In this document: positions 19,212 through 28,260 of the stretch, in pieces
Position numbering within the stretch: position 1 is the first letter of the stretch
How the letters are laid out: the number at the start of each line of letters is the position of its first letter
NCBI GenBank assembly: GCA_002328585.1
Contig: DCUV01000041.1
Location: forward strand, 6,496 to 70,495
Source of the DNA: Spirochaetia bacterium UBA2205
GTDB lineage: Bacteria > Spirochaetota > UBA4802 > UB4802
Direction of reading: 5' to 3'
DNA: 64,000 bases
Made by a program: the position numbers and the translations under genes
The notes under the pieces: model-generated
What the model was told of the DNA's origin: nothing
Seen by the model: only the letters and a program-made list of their open reading frames with translations
Databases searched by the model: none

Positions 19212-20174
19212 TTAGATAATGTTTTTGCATCGATATATCTGTCGCCCTTCAAAAAGATGTGTTTGTATAAACATGCCCTTTGTTCTTGAATTAAGAACAT
19301 TATATACATCCTCAGTAATGAATAGTCCTTCATCAGCAGTGTATTTTTGCCCTAAGTGAAACAATGAATTAATGCAATCTGATATTATTGTACCCGTTTT
19401 GCCATGTGGTTGATATACGGTATTACCAATATGCATGGCTATCCTGTAATGAATTATTTGATTAAAGAGTGTGTGCTCAAGCGATATAATACTGCGATTG
19501 ACCGTAAGACGAATTGCACTATCGACAGCAGGGAGTGATTCCCCATCAAAGGGGAAAATAAATAAACCGGTAGCATCCATCCACATCCATAGTTTGCCGT
19601 CCAGTTGGTTCAGTGTATTTTCAACAAGATGACGAAATGAAAATATTTTACTATCCAGATGCTCAGATGCAATATGTTTTTTCAATTCATGCACATCAAG
19701 AATTTCAATTAAAAGAAAACAGAAGGTGTATTCCTGTTCTGGTTTGATGCTTTTCCACGAATCTTTAGCAATAATGTATTTTTTTTGCGGTGTTTCTGAT
19801 AATGTAATTGATTTAAAGGTAACTATCGCCCGGATACGACTTTCTGGAATTGGGTTGTTACAGGTTTCTTTTGTTATATAATCACATGCATTATTGTGAA
19901 AAAACCATGCAATATCGCTGAACGTATTTTTGTAATCTATTATTCCATAAAACATTGATTCTTTATTAAAATATTTTATATATTTCTGAATGTCAGCTTG
20001 TTGTAGCCCGGTAATATCTAAATAGTATAATGAATTTGCAGTGGTTTTTTTTGGTTTATTGCATTCATCACGATCAATGAATTCAATAGAATATTTTTTT
20101 GATTTCATCAATGTCCCAAAAGTCTTTTGTACCGATGATGCATTTTTTTTATGATAGAGTACAGTGATATTCAT
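19212..20174 (-). CDS. Cyclase-homology-domain protein 2, catalytically degenerate
   Basis: The N-terminal 130 residues are a receiver-like or unknown domain. Residues of about 150-315 follow the class III nucleotide cyclase plan: FCFLLIEIL in place of the first metal-Asp strand, GKLWMWMDATGLFIFPF in place of the GDG hairpin, then TIISDCINSLFHLGQ and GLFITEDVYNVL. The first metal Asp is Glu and GDG is replaced by DATG, so catalysis is unlikely. The start at 20174 makes an ATGA overlap with the upstream gene; the 12-base longer frame is less likely. The two proteins may pair as a pseudo-heterodimer. Confidence 0.6.
   Translation of the reverse strand: MNITVLYHKKNASSVQKTFGTLMKSKKYSIEFIDRDECNKPKKTTANSLYYLDITGLQQADIQKYIKYFNKESMFYGIIDYKNTFSDIAWFFHNNACDYITKETCNNPIPESRIRAIVTFKSITLSETPQKKYIIAKDSWKSIKPEQEYTFCFLLIEILDVHELKKHIASEHLDSKIFSFRHLVENTLNQLDGKLWMWMDATGLFIFPFDGESLPAVDSAIRLTVNRSIISLEHTLFNQIIHYRIAMHIGNTVYQPHGKTGTIISDCINSLFHLGQKYTADEGLFITEDVYNVLNSRTKGMFIQTHLFEGRQIYRCKNII
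19822..19830 (+). repeat. Iterated word ACTATCGCC
   Basis: Exact copy in cyclase-like gene 2, where the coding strand reads Ala-Ile-Val through GGCGATAGT. It is preceded by A. Confidence 0.8.
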
Positions 20175-21094
20175 ATATCTTCCCATGTTACTGCGTAAGT
20201 ATAATAAGGTGTGGCGCTCTTCCTGGTTAAAATAAAAAGTTTTGCAATCTCGGGATGTAATGATGCATATATTGTGTTGGTTATGGTAATTGCATTGAGT
20301 GGCGTATAGTGTGATTCTACCTCCATGATTTTTTTTACCAGTTCAGTTTTTTTTAATTCTTCCGAAGAATGTTTATAAGCACAATAACCAGAGTCAATTG
20401 CAATCCTGACATTGACCGTTTCAGGCAGTTTTGATTCAAGCTCATTAAATAAAAAAAGTTCATGTAATATCTCTATAGCGGTAAAAACGGCGGTCATATT
20501 TTTATTGCCCAGAATAAAAGCAGCTATGCAGCCATCACCTTCCCAGTTCCATATTCTGCCATTACGCTGCTCAACGGCAGATGTTACAATGGTTTGAATG
20601 TTTTGATAGGTATGGGCAATTAACTGTGGCGTATAGTTCTTTACAAGTTTTGTATTTGCCGCAATGTCCATTCTAAGCAGTGTAATGATATAATCCTCGT
20701 TTTCTTCTAATACACCCCAATTGTGCGTTTTCCTGGTGTTGGCGTTTTCAATAAAGATATGGTTATTTTTATCAAAGATAAAACCCAGATTGATTATTTC
20801 TGTAACTATTTCGTGCAGATGAGCTATAGGGTACCTGCGTCCCATGATGCCGTATTCCTGTGTTTCCATCAGGGCGCACACTAACTTAAAAAAATGTTTT
20901 GATTCGCTGAAATCGTGCACAATCTGGGATGCGGCATCTTTATTAGGGATTGGCATACTTTCTGAAAAGCCCATGATTTTGTGGAGATCGTAATGAGGTA
21001 TAATACTTTTTGCAATGCGCTCCATGGTGTGGACATCCATGGATTTTGTCAGTGCTTTTTCCGTTATCGATAAAATAGAGAAGGGAATTTTCAT
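20171..21094 (-). CDS. Cyclase-homology-domain protein 1
   Basis: A 307-residue protein with an unknown N-terminal 125 residues and then a class III cyclase-like domain. LLRMDIAANTKLV gives a metal Asp, and GRIWNWEGDGCIAAFILG gives the GDG hairpin with the second Asp. The later strand normally carrying the Asn-Arg transition-state pair reads ELVKKIMEVESHYTPLNAITITNTIY and lacks a clear N-x-x-x-R. It therefore keeps the metal site but may not be active alone. It is translationally coupled (ATGA) to cyclase-like protein 2. No transmembrane segments are present. Confidence 0.65.
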   Translation of the reverse strand: MKIPFSILSITEKALTKSMDVHTMERIAKSIIPHYDLHKIMGFSESMPIPNKDAASQIVHDFSESKHFFKLVCALMETQEYGIMGRRYPIAHLHEIVTEIINLGFIFDKNNHIFIENANTRKTHNWGVLEENEDYIITLLRMDIAANTKLVKNYTPQLIAHTYQNIQTIVTSAVEQRNGRIWNWEGDGCIAAFILGNKNMTAVFTAIEILHELFLFNELESKLPETVNVRIAIDSGYCAYKHSSEELKKTELVKKIMEVESHYTPLNAITITNTIYASLHPEIAKLFILTRKSATPYYTYAVTWEDI

Positions 21095-21316
21095 AATTTT
21101 GATAAATTAAACGGCATTAAAAATTTTGTCAAAAATTTTTTGTTGTAAAAGAATATTTTATATGATAAAAATAATTCTGAGGATATATTAATTATCAGAA
21201 GTTGATGCTATCGCAGCGGAATTGATGTATGTTGGTGTAGTGGTGCATATGGTAAGGAGCATAACGAGAGGTTGTTTTGCATTTGAATAAATAATAATTG
21301 TGTTAAGGAACATTTC

Positions 21317-21979
21317 ATGAGCTCTTTTTCATCATACGATATTCCCAAAACAGATAACAACGACGTTTTCCAGCGCTTTACAGAATATTTTCATAAACCA
21401 TCAGTATCTCATGTCGATTCGTTAAGCGATAAATTACGCTTTTTCAGGCAACACAATAATCTGAGTTATGAACAGCTGGCCGCTATAACTGGCATATGCG
21501 TGGAGTTGTTACAGAAAATAGAAGAACGCAGAGCTTATCCATCCTTGCGAGTAATTCATCAGCTTACGCGCTCATTGCAACAGGCAAAGGTAATTGCCCC
21601 GGGCACCCCTGTTGAATGGGGGTATACGGTCATAAAAAAAGATGATGTTATACAGTCAAAAAATGAAAGGCCTAAACATATTTTTTTGAACAATGTTGAA
21701 GCATCGCATACTGCCGATGAAGCTGATGTTAATGAGGTGGTTGCTGTTAAAGCATACATTATTACACTGGAAGGGAATTATACAAAGAAGGATTTTTCCA
21801 TCCACAATGGTGAAGAATTTATCCATGTTAAAAAAGGTTCCATTAAAATAACTCTGGGTTCAAATGAAGTTATTTTAAACCATGGTGACAGTATCTATTT
21901 TCTATCGCTCATACCACACAAAATAGAAAATGTTGCATCCAGCGAATCAGTAATCCATGTCATTGTTTATCAGGAATAA
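21317..21979 (+). CDS. XRE-family regulator with C-terminal cupin
   Basis: Residues of about 38-90 form an HTH_3 domain (LRFFRQHNNLSYEQLAAITGICVELLQKIEERRAYPSLRVIHQLTRSL). Residues 145-215 form a cupin (KDFSIHNGEEFIHVKKGSIKITLGSNEVILNHGDSIYFLSLIPHKIEN). This architecture usually senses a small metabolite and controls adjacent genes. Here the neighbouring msrBA is convergent, with only two bases between the stop codons, so the target is unclear. The length of 220 is slightly longer than usual because of an N-terminal extension of about 35 residues. Confidence 0.85.
   Translation: MSSFSSYDIPKTDNNDVFQRFTEYFHKPSVSHVDSLSDKLRFFRQHNNLSYEQLAAITGICVELLQKIEERRAYPSLRVIHQLTRSLQQAKVIAPGTPVEWGYTVIKKDDVIQSKNERPKHIFLNNVEASHTADEADVNEVVAVKAYIITLEGNYTKKDFSIHNGEEFIHVKKGSIKITLGSNEVILNHGDSIYFLSLIPHKIENVASSESVIHVIVYQE
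21902..21909 (+). repeat. Near-match to the iterated word (CTATCGCT)
   Basis: CTATCGC flanked by T on both sides, seven of nine core bases, near the end of the XRE-cupin gene. It may be chance. Confidence 0.3.
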
Positions 21980-21981
21980 CC

Positions 21982-22893
21982 TTAAAACTGATAAATCTTA
22001 TTCAGATTAATATGACAATACCCGCCTGGATTTTTATCTAAATAATCTTGATGATATTCTTCGGCTTTAAAAAAATTTATAGCTTTCGCTACTTCAGTAG
22101 TAACTATCGCCCCCCTGGATGTAATTTGCTGAATAATGGTATCAATAGTAATTTTTTGACTATCGTTGATATAGTATAACGCTGAACGATATTGTGTGCC
22201 TATATCAGGGCCCTGGCGGTTGAGTGTTCCCGGATTATGAATTGAAAAAAAATGTTTTAGTATTCTTTCAAGATTTACAATATCTGGATTAAATGTAATG
22301 AGCACCGTTTCTGCATGACCGGTGGTGCCCGTACACACCATGGTATAATCGGGATTTTTAATTGTTCCACCCGAATATCCAACTGTGGTATCAAGTATGC
22401 CCTTTACTTTCTTAAAGTATGCTTCAACACCCCAGAAACAACCGCCGCCAATTATTATCTGTTCAAACCCTATAGGCGTATTCTCAAAGAGGTAGATATA
22501 ATCGCTATACCCTTCTTCTATAATTTTTTTCACCGGGATGAATCGCAATGAGGCAGAATTGATGCAATACCGCAATCCCGTAGGAGCAGGACCATCGGCA
22601 AATACATGCCCTAAATGGCCATCTGAGTTTTTGCTGCGCACTTCGGTACGTATCATTCCATGCGAGGGGTCAGAGCATGTAATAATAGCATTGTTGTTTA
22701 CTGGTTTTGTAAAACTTGGCCAGCCGGTACCCGAATCAAACTTATCAAGCGATGAAAATAGCACATCTCCTGATACTATGTCAACGTAAATGCCATGCTC
22801 TTTGTTGTTCCAATACGCATTGTTAAATGGTGGTTCGGTGCCATTTTCTTTGAAAATAGAGTATTGTTCCGCTGTTAGATTGTTAGGTTTCAT
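21982..22893 (-). CDS. msrBA: Fused peptide methionine sulfoxide reductase MsrB-MsrA
   Basis: It repairs both R- and S-methionine sulfoxide. Residues 1-130 are MsrB ([41 protein letters not shown] with the catalytic Cys). Residues 145-303 are MsrA ([47 protein letters not shown]). The order B-then-A is the less frequent fusion order. The zinc-binding CxxC pairs of MsrB are absent: the first site reads VDIVSG before DVLFSS. It is the zinc-free subtype. There is no signal peptide, so it is cytosolic and probably reduced by thioredoxin. Confidence 0.93.
   Translation of the reverse strand: MKPNNLTAEQYSIFKENGTEPPFNNAYWNNKEHGIYVDIVSGDVLFSSLDKFDSGTGWPSFTKPVNNNAIITCSDPSHGMIRTEVRSKNSDGHLGHVFADGPAPTGLRYCINSASLRFIPVKKIIEEGYSDYIYLFENTPIGFEQIIIGGGCFWGVEAYFKKVKGILDTTVGYSGGTIKNPDYTMVCTGTTGHAETVLITFNPDIVNLERILKHFFSIHNPGTLNRQGPDIGTQYRSALYYINDSQKITIDTIIQQITSRGAIVTTEVAKAINFFKAEEYHQDYLDKNPGGYCHINLNKIYQF
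22103..22111 (+). repeat. Iterated word ACTATCGCC
   Basis: Exact copy in the MsrA part, coding strand Ala-Ile-Val, preceded by A. Confidence 0.8.
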
Positions 22894-22920
22894 GCCTGTA
22901 TCCCTTGAAGCTTTTCTGTA

Positions 22921-22952
22921 AATATAAAAAACTATAAAAAACTATAAAAAAC
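22921..22952. repeat. 10-bp AT-rich tandem repeat, about three units
   Basis: ACTATAAAAA occurs twice in tandem (22931-22950) with a near-copy immediately before. It lies just upstream of msrBA and may provide promoter-like or phase-variable spacing. Confidence 0.5.
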
Positions 22953-23294
22953 AATTCCTTTATGGTTAGTGTCATCTCTAAATATAGTGAAAACAATAAA
23001 AAAGTCAATCAAATAATATAATCATTATAATATTGTAGTTATTATTTTGGCGATAGTTATCGGTAATAAGCCTTCACCCTTAAAAACTTAAGTGTACAGC
23101 CGGGATTTTTTCAACGTACATAATTGCTGTCTGGAAGAATGCCGTTGCCCTGTGACAGAGCACGATTACCGGCAATGAAAAAAGCGACAGCAGCAAAAAA
23201 AACATGAAATTTAACCGAATATTAACATATCCTTCAAATCTATTTTATATCGGACTGCTTACTTACCATCAGATTGTTTTAAAAATTAATACAA
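22953..23294. other. Gene-free region between msrBA and the porin gene
   Basis: It holds one exact ACTATCGCC word and a GC-richer stretch around 23130-23190 with short inverted words, but no recognisable RNA family and no ORF with a ribosome site. Confidence 0.4.
23049..23057 (-). repeat. Iterated word ACTATCGCC
   Basis: Exact intergenic copy upstream of the putative porin, preceded by A on its strand. Confidence 0.8.
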
Positions 23295-23309
23295 TTAACT
23301 ATTAGTTAA
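23295..23309. promoter_or_regulatory. Perfect 7-1-7 palindrome just upstream of the porin ribosome site
   Basis: TTAACTA-T-TAGTTAA runs into the AAGGAGG Shine-Dalgarno at 23308-23314. It may be an operator, or a small RNA hairpin limiting access to the ribosome site. Confidence 0.4.
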
Positions 23310-23321
23310 GGAGGTTGTTTT

Positions 23322-24431
23322 ATGAAGTTTGTAAAGGGTTTTGTGTATATGGCTGTGATGACGTTTGCTACAGCAACGTTTGCTCAGGAGGCTGTAAAAG
23401 AAGAGATTAAGGATATTAAAATTTCAGGGAAAGCGTATTTAGAGTGGAATAAGGAATTGAGCAATTACGATGATACCACCGAGCATCAGAACACATTTGA
23501 GATTAAGCGTGTGTACCTTGATTTTAAAAAGGAATTTGACAGTGTGTGGAGCGCACGGGTTACAACCGATGTTGGGCAGGTTGAATCAGAAGGTGAAGCT
23601 GAAGTTACAGATACCGGGTCAGGAGATCCTGAAACAGTAGATGTTAAAGCAAAAAGCGATCCGTATACCGTTTATGTAAAATATGCCTATATACAGGCTA
23701 AACAAAAAATGGATTTCGTGGATGCAAATTTTAAGTTTGGCATGATTGGTACTCCGCTTATTGGGCTTATTGACGACAAGAGTGATTACCGATGGGTTGA
23801 ACAGAATTATGTTGATCAGGCTAAAAACATCATTGGTACATCAATAGACAGTTCTGCTGATATGGGTGTAAGTGTTGATCTTTCTTTCTTTAAAATGGTT
23901 AAGCTGTCAGGTTCTCTGGTAAACGGCGAAGGATACAAGAAGGTAAACGAGGATGAATTGGGCGATGATGGGAAAGCATATTACGGTATGCTAACCATTA
24001 CTCCTGTGAAAGGGCTTGATATATTTGGAACCTACCGAAATCAAATAACTGATGACGGTCATGGTTCGGACAATTATAGCCGCTACATGGCATTTGGTGC
24101 ATCATATTCAACTGATTTGATCAAGGTTGGCGCTATGTATGTTATGCCCGAGGTCAAGAAAGAAGGCGTTGAGAATGAATATACCTTAATTGACAGCTGG
24201 TTACTTGCCAATCTGGAAAGCGTTATCAATATCCCAATCTTAATCACCGGGCGGTATTCGTATGGTGAAAACGAAGATGTTGATGATTCTGAAGTAACCA
24301 TCTGGGCAGCAGGATTAGGGTATGCAATCAATAAAAACATCCGGGTGATGGCATACTATCAAGATGCAGACAATGATGCAAAAGAGGACCCGGAAACTAC
24401 ATTCTATGTTAAGACCGAAGTTGCATTCTAA
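23322..24431 (+). CDS. Putative outer-membrane beta-barrel (porin-like) protein
   Basis: A signal peptide ends at TATFAQ (about residue 22). The mature part alternates amphipathic strands (KISGKAYLEWNKEL, TFEIKRVYLDFKKEF, WSARVTTDVGQ) and finishes with strands rich in Tyr/Trp/Phe ending in TFYVKTEVAF. A terminal Phe is characteristic of outer-membrane barrels. The strand pattern resembles phosphate-selective porin-like (OprP/DUF3138-type) proteins, but the substrate is unknown. AAGGAGG precedes the ATG and a strong terminator follows, so it is monocistronic and probably highly expressed. Confidence 0.75.
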   Translation: MKFVKGFVYMAVMTFATATFAQEAVKEEIKDIKISGKAYLEWNKELSNYDDTTEHQNTFEIKRVYLDFKKEFDSVWSARVTTDVGQVESEGEAEVTDTGSGDPETVDVKAKSDPYTVYVKYAYIQAKQKMDFVDANFKFGMIGTPLIGLIDDKSDYRWVEQNYVDQAKNIIGTSIDSSADMGVSVDLSFFKMVKLSGSLVNGEGYKKVNEDELGDDGKAYYGMLTITPVKGLDIFGTYRNQITDDGHGSDNYSRYMAFGASYSTDLIKVGAMYVMPEVKKEGVENEYTLIDSWLLANLESVINIPILITGRYSYGENEDVDDSEVTIWAAGLGYAINKNIRVMAYYQDADNDAKEDPETTFYVKTEVAF

Positions 24432-24460
24432 GTGTTAACCCTCCAGATACTCCACGATTA

Positions 24461-24484
24461 AGGGGCAGGGATGCCCCTTTTTTC
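24461..24484 (+). terminator. Rho-independent terminator of the porin gene
   Basis: A perfect 7-bp AGGGGCA/TGCCCCT stem with a four-base loop is followed by a T-run, 30 bases after the stop codon. Confidence 0.85.
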
Positions 24485-25422
24485 TATTCAAAGCCCAAAC
24501 GCCATAAAGCAGTTCCCTTTAATGAATATAGTGTAGCAAGGTGCTGTAGTTTTTTTATAGTTACGGTATCCGATACCAGGGCAATGAACATGTCATTATT
24601 TTTTATATATTCAATACATAGTGTTCCAGAGCTGTGGCGATAGTTACTGTAGATTGATGTATATTCTGGAATAGTACGGGTAGTAATAACTGAATGGTAT
24701 TTTCCATTTTTCCACATATATCCATAAGCCGGAACGCCTAACCATATCTGATGTGATTTAAAAAACCGTAACGCATATTCAATATTTTTCATGGTCCATT
24801 GCATATCAGTTACCGGTCCAGGTTTAGTTTTAGGATTGTAATAATCGTAACACATAATAACAACTTCATTGAAGAATGGAGATAGTTTTTCATAATTATG
24901 GAATGCTGCATGTTCTTTATGAAATTCAATCTGTGGAAAAAGTGCTGCTGAAAGTTTTATATCAGGAGCTATCGACCTGAATTTTTTTAAAAACTGTACA
25001 TAAGCATTGCTGTATGCTGCAGGTAGATATTCAAAGTCAAAATGAATACCTGCCCATGCATTTTCGTGTAATGCATTTACAAGTGTGGTAATGACATTAT
25101 CCCACTCTCTGGCTTTTAAAAATGACACACCATGGGATATACTTGCAAATGTTACATGAGGTATAATTGCAATATGATATTGTTGTGCTTTAGTAAAGAG
25201 GTAGTGCTCATTGCTAAATGAAGGGATGTTACATGCGTTTTTAGAAATAGTGATTCCAGTAAAACACAGTACTGAAAGGCTTTTGAGTGTGTTATCCCAG
25301 TAGTGTTTGGAGTTATTGCTGTATGTGTCCTTACAATAATATCCCCATTGATTTTGTGCCGGTGTACAAAGAGGCAATATACCAAATAAAATTATGAAAA
25401 AAAATATGGCATACCGTTTCAT
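24484..25422 (-). CDS. Exported GH18-like glycoside hydrolase
   Basis: A signal segment (AIFFFIILFGILPLC) is followed by a GH18-type barrel: NAWAGIHFDFEYLPAAY at about residue 120 has the D-x-E end of the catalytic DxxDxDxE motif. EVVIMCYDYY is the later YD motif and IWLGVPAYGYMWKNG follows. It resembles YaaH/YdhD-type enzymes acting on peptidoglycan or chitin-like sugars. The first Asp of the motif is Ala/Gly, which is a common relaxation. LPLC may be a lipobox. It starts four bases after the HAD gene, so the two exported proteins form an operon. Confidence 0.75.
   Translation of the reverse strand: MKRYAIFFFIILFGILPLCTPAQNQWGYYCKDTYSNNSKHYWDNTLKSLSVLCFTGITISKNACNIPSFSNEHYLFTKAQQYHIAIIPHVTFASISHGVSFLKAREWDNVITTLVNALHENAWAGIHFDFEYLPAAYSNAYVQFLKKFRSIAPDIKLSAALFPQIEFHKEHAAFHNYEKLSPFFNEVVIMCYDYYNPKTKPGPVTDMQWTMKNIEYALRFFKSHQIWLGVPAYGYMWKNGKYHSVITTRTIPEYTSIYSNYRHSSGTLCIEYIKNNDMFIALVSDTVTIKKLQHLATLYSLKGTALWRLGFE
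24636..24644 (-). repeat. Iterated word ACTATCGCC
   Basis: Exact copy in the GH18 gene, coding strand Asn-Tyr-Arg-His, preceded by A. Confidence 0.8.
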
Positions 25423-25426
25423 AAAG

Positions 25427-26353
25427 TTATTTTGCTATTACATCATTTTGTATGACGCATTCAAATAATGCATGGTATTTTTTGGGCGGGCTGCCCCCAT
25501 TGATCATCACGCTAACCGGTTTACCAGCAGGGAGTGTTTGCGTTGCAACATAGTATAAAAAATTACCGTCGGTATGATAGCTGTTGCCAAACGCAGCTAT
25601 TGCATACACATGATTTGTTTTATTTTCTTTTTTTAATCTGTCAATGATTGATTTTAGCAATTTTGTTTTACCTTCAGCATAGGTAAGTGGTGGTATCACC
25701 TGTTCTGTTGCTATTCCATTATTGGTTTTAACTTTTATTCCATAGATGGTGTCCGAAGATAAGTTTAAGGAGTATGCAGCACCTTTTACAAAATAGTCAG
25801 GACTTGCTGAAATAATGTATATTTTGATTCCATGTGCTTTAAGTTGATTCATTATTGCTATTGATGATGCAAAAAAATAGTAACAAAGAGTATGTGAAAA
25901 ATAGTGTTGCGATAATTGCTGTAGATCGCGGATATCCCTCCCGGTAAATAATGTTGCTAGATATATATATGCATCGCTGTGTCCCTTGTGTGTTTCAAGA
26001 TATGCGTAGTGTTGTAAAAATTTATTGTATTCATTATATTTATATTTTTTTGAAAAATTATTTTCTATGGCTACCTGTACCAGCCCTTTATAGACTTGTT
26101 TGTTTTCTTCTTGTAATCCTTCAGAACAATCACCTTTTAGTATTGTGCCGTCAAAATCCCAGAAACTGGCAAATAGTATAGGTGACAATTGCTGGTTTGT
26201 TCTGTTTTTTAAATAATCTTCTATGGCAGTTTTTGTGTATAAAATATTTTGCACAATAGATGTTACATGGTTTTCAGTTTTGCTGCCGCATGATATGCTG
26301 AAGAAAAAAATAAGAACATGAAACAATGTCATTACTGTTAGTTGTTTTTTCAT
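25427..26353 (-). CDS. Exported HAD-superfamily phosphatase lipoprotein (SerB-like fold)
   Basis: HAD motif I is FWDFDGTILKGDCSEG, motif II is YIISASPDYFVKGAAYSL and motif III is AAFGNSYHTDGNFLYY, so the catalytic Asp pair is intact. It resembles the phosphoserine phosphatase branch. The start is set at 26353, where AAGGATT precedes the ATG. This gives a signal peptide ending FFFSISCGS, a relaxed lipobox, and the protein would then act outside the cytoplasm, which is unusual for this branch. A longer frame upstream to 26599 is not favoured. It is the first gene of a pair with the GH18 enzyme. Confidence 0.75.
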   Translation of the reverse strand: MKKQLTVMTLFHVLIFFFSISCGSKTENHVTSIVQNILYTKTAIEDYLKNRTNQQLSPILFASFWDFDGTILKGDCSEGLQEENKQVYKGLVQVAIENNFSKKYKYNEYNKFLQHYAYLETHKGHSDAYIYLATLFTGRDIRDLQQLSQHYFSHTLCYYFFASSIAIMNQLKAHGIKIYIISASPDYFVKGAAYSLNLSSDTIYGIKVKTNNGIATEQVIPPLTYAEGKTKLLKSIIDRLKKENKTNHVYAIAAFGNSYHTDGNFLYYVATQTLPAGKPVSVMINGGSPPKKYHALFECVIQNDVIAK

Positions 26354-26804
26354 ATTTAATCCTTTTAAAAACGTTTTATAGCATGGGCACATTGAAAAAG
26401 GTTTGTATTGTACAGTAAATAATGGATGAGAGCCCCTTACACCAATAGTTTGTGCCCATAATAGGATTACACCTGATGCATGGTATGTAATTTTGCCATT
26501 GTGAAATGACCATTTTACAATGTCCCGGAATATTGTAGTGTGTTTAAACATTAAGATCAATATAAAAATAAACGGGTTAGTGTACATGAATACTTTCATT
26601 ATTTTAGTTGTGTTTTTATAGCATGATGTTACAATAATCCTTATAATGTATAAATAGTAGATATGAGCGTAATGGTATTCATCAGGTATTGTGATGAATA
26701 AATGGAAAAAATCATAAATGATGGGAATGACTTAACTTCCTGCATTGAAGGTTAGCGATGTTAGCGTTGGTTCAGATGCTATCATTTTTATTTTGGAGGA
26801 CAGT

Positions 26805-27620
26805 ATGAAAAAGATTATTCGGTATGTTTGCTATGGCATACTTCTGGTTGTCTTCGTTTATGCCTGTGGTTATATGGTTATTCCAAAACTTTTGACTATT
26901 GGCAAACACTCCAATCATAACGTCTATGTTTCGCTGGGATTTCATGTGAACATGTATCATTCATACAGGATAGATACCAATGATGAGGCAGGCTTTGGGA
27001 AAGATATACGCGTTATACGAAAGATCATAGAGGTGCTGGATGAAAAAAATAAAAAAGGGATTCCGGTAAAAGGTGTATGGGATTTTGAAAACCTTTTTAC
27101 ACTGGAAGAAATTTTGCCTCAGTATGCTCCCGATATTATTGCGAATATAAAACGCCGTGTGAAGGAACATGGTGATGAAATAATCCTGATGTCATATAAT
27201 AATGGTCTGGTATCAGCAATGACACAGGATGAATGTATGTATTCAGTTAAATATGCTATTTCAAATCCCAGAAGAAGTGGCGTCAAAGATATATTCAAGG
27301 ACTACTCACCTTTTGTTCGCCCTCAGGAGATGATGGCTACATCCGGGAATTATGAGCTCTATAAACAGCTGGGCTTGCAGGGAATTGTTTTATACTATAG
27401 TGGCATCCCATTTGATGCATTTAGAGTTTTTGTAGATGAACTATCGCTTGAAGAAGCTCATAATCCGCTTATGTATCATAACAAAAATACTCATGAAAAA
27501 ATGATGGTGATACCCGCATACAATCAGTTGCAACCCATTTCCATCCACAGGTTGTTATGTGCCATTGTTTTGTTTGTGGAACATAAATCCATTCGGGTGC
27601 ATGCGCTTTTAATGTTGTAA
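26805..27620 (+). pseudogene. Membrane-anchored polysaccharide-deacetylase-like gene, 3' end replaced
   Basis: TTGGAGGACAG precedes the ATG at 26805. An N-terminal anchor (YVCYGILLVVFVYACGYMVI) is followed by a domain resembling polysaccharide deacetylase/GH57-type barrels (VYVSLGFHVNMYHSYRIDTND, VKGVWDFENLFTLEEILPQYAP, EHGDEIILMSYNNG). Up to about 27527 the sequence reads like protein (NTHEKMMVIPAYNQ). After that the frame becomes antisense to another gene fragment on the minus strand. The gene therefore appears truncated by a rearrangement, losing its C-terminal half. Confidence 0.6.
27440..27447 (+). repeat. Near-match to the iterated word (ACTATCGC)
   Basis: ACTATCGC followed by T, preceded by A. 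Confidence 0.5.
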
Positions 27621-27774
27621 TCAATGCTGGTGAATTATCCCTGCCTTTATACATACCAAAATCATAAGGATTATCCGAGTAAAATACCAATGTGTCATTA
27701 TAGCTTTCTTTATTAAGCCATATTTTGAAGGGCAGCAATATTCCATGTATAAACAATGTGTCATTATTATACAT
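27530..27774 (-). pseudogene. Fragment of a five-bladed-propeller glycosidase-like gene
   Basis: The minus strand encodes DTLVFYSDNPYDFGMYKG, ITTLKAHAPEWIY and KQWHITTCGW. This S-D-N-P-Y-D-F-G then H-A-P-E then W-Y/H-I-x-x-x-G-W order is typical of GH32/GH43-like propeller proteins. Both ends are missing: the frame has no long N-terminus, and after about 27535 it runs into antisense of the neighbouring deacetylase-like gene. It is a relic. Confidence 0.55.
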
Positions 27775-27949
27775 ATTACTTTATTTTCATCAAGTAAAAT
27801 ACTGTATGTTTTTTTTGCTACTGTCTGGTAAGTAAAAATGTTGACAGGGTTTTTAAAGATACAGTAAATATGAATAACAGGGATCGTAGTATTATTTCAT
27901 TGAGGCGTTGCCGATGGCTGGTTTATTTCCACCTGTAAGGGATGAAAAT

Positions 27950-28180
27950 GGATTGTTGTCGTCATTCTGAGGCGAAACCGCCTGTGCTGCGCGAAGCTGA
28001 AGTAAGGGATATCGCCGTGGAATGGGCATGTCATCCTGAATCATGTCCCGAACTGGTTTCAGAATCTAACGTTAATTATTCGGATTCCGGACAATGTTCG
28101 GAATGACGGTAGTGGTAAAAGAGATTACGGGCCAGGCCCGGAATGACATGGTTAAATAATGCTATTTTCTGAGGAGTATC
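27950..28180. repeat. Composite intergenic repeat (GAATGAC family), copy C
   Basis: It contains GTCATTCTGAG, GTCATCCTGAATC, GGAATGACGG and CCGGAATGACATGG words in both orientations. It ends in a stretch around 28150-28172 (GTTAAATAATGCTATTTTC) that recurs, with one base missing, near 45505-45525. It is non-coding and fills most of the 480-base gap before the GDPD gene. Confidence 0.6.
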
Positions 28181-28260
28181 AAACAGTGTATTCTGGCTGA
28201 AGGTATAAGATCAAGGTCATGGATAACATGCAAAGTCGCAAAAATTGAGGGTTAACAATT

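Noticed and set aside
23130..23190. Structured RNA upstream of the porin gene
   Set aside because: Short inverted words are present, but no stable nested structure or known RNA consensus could be drawn.
27469..27774. A complete 101-residue minus-strand gene
   Set aside because: Only the middle part resembles a protein family. It lacks the N-terminal propeller blades, and its last 20 residues are antisense to the neighbouring gene.
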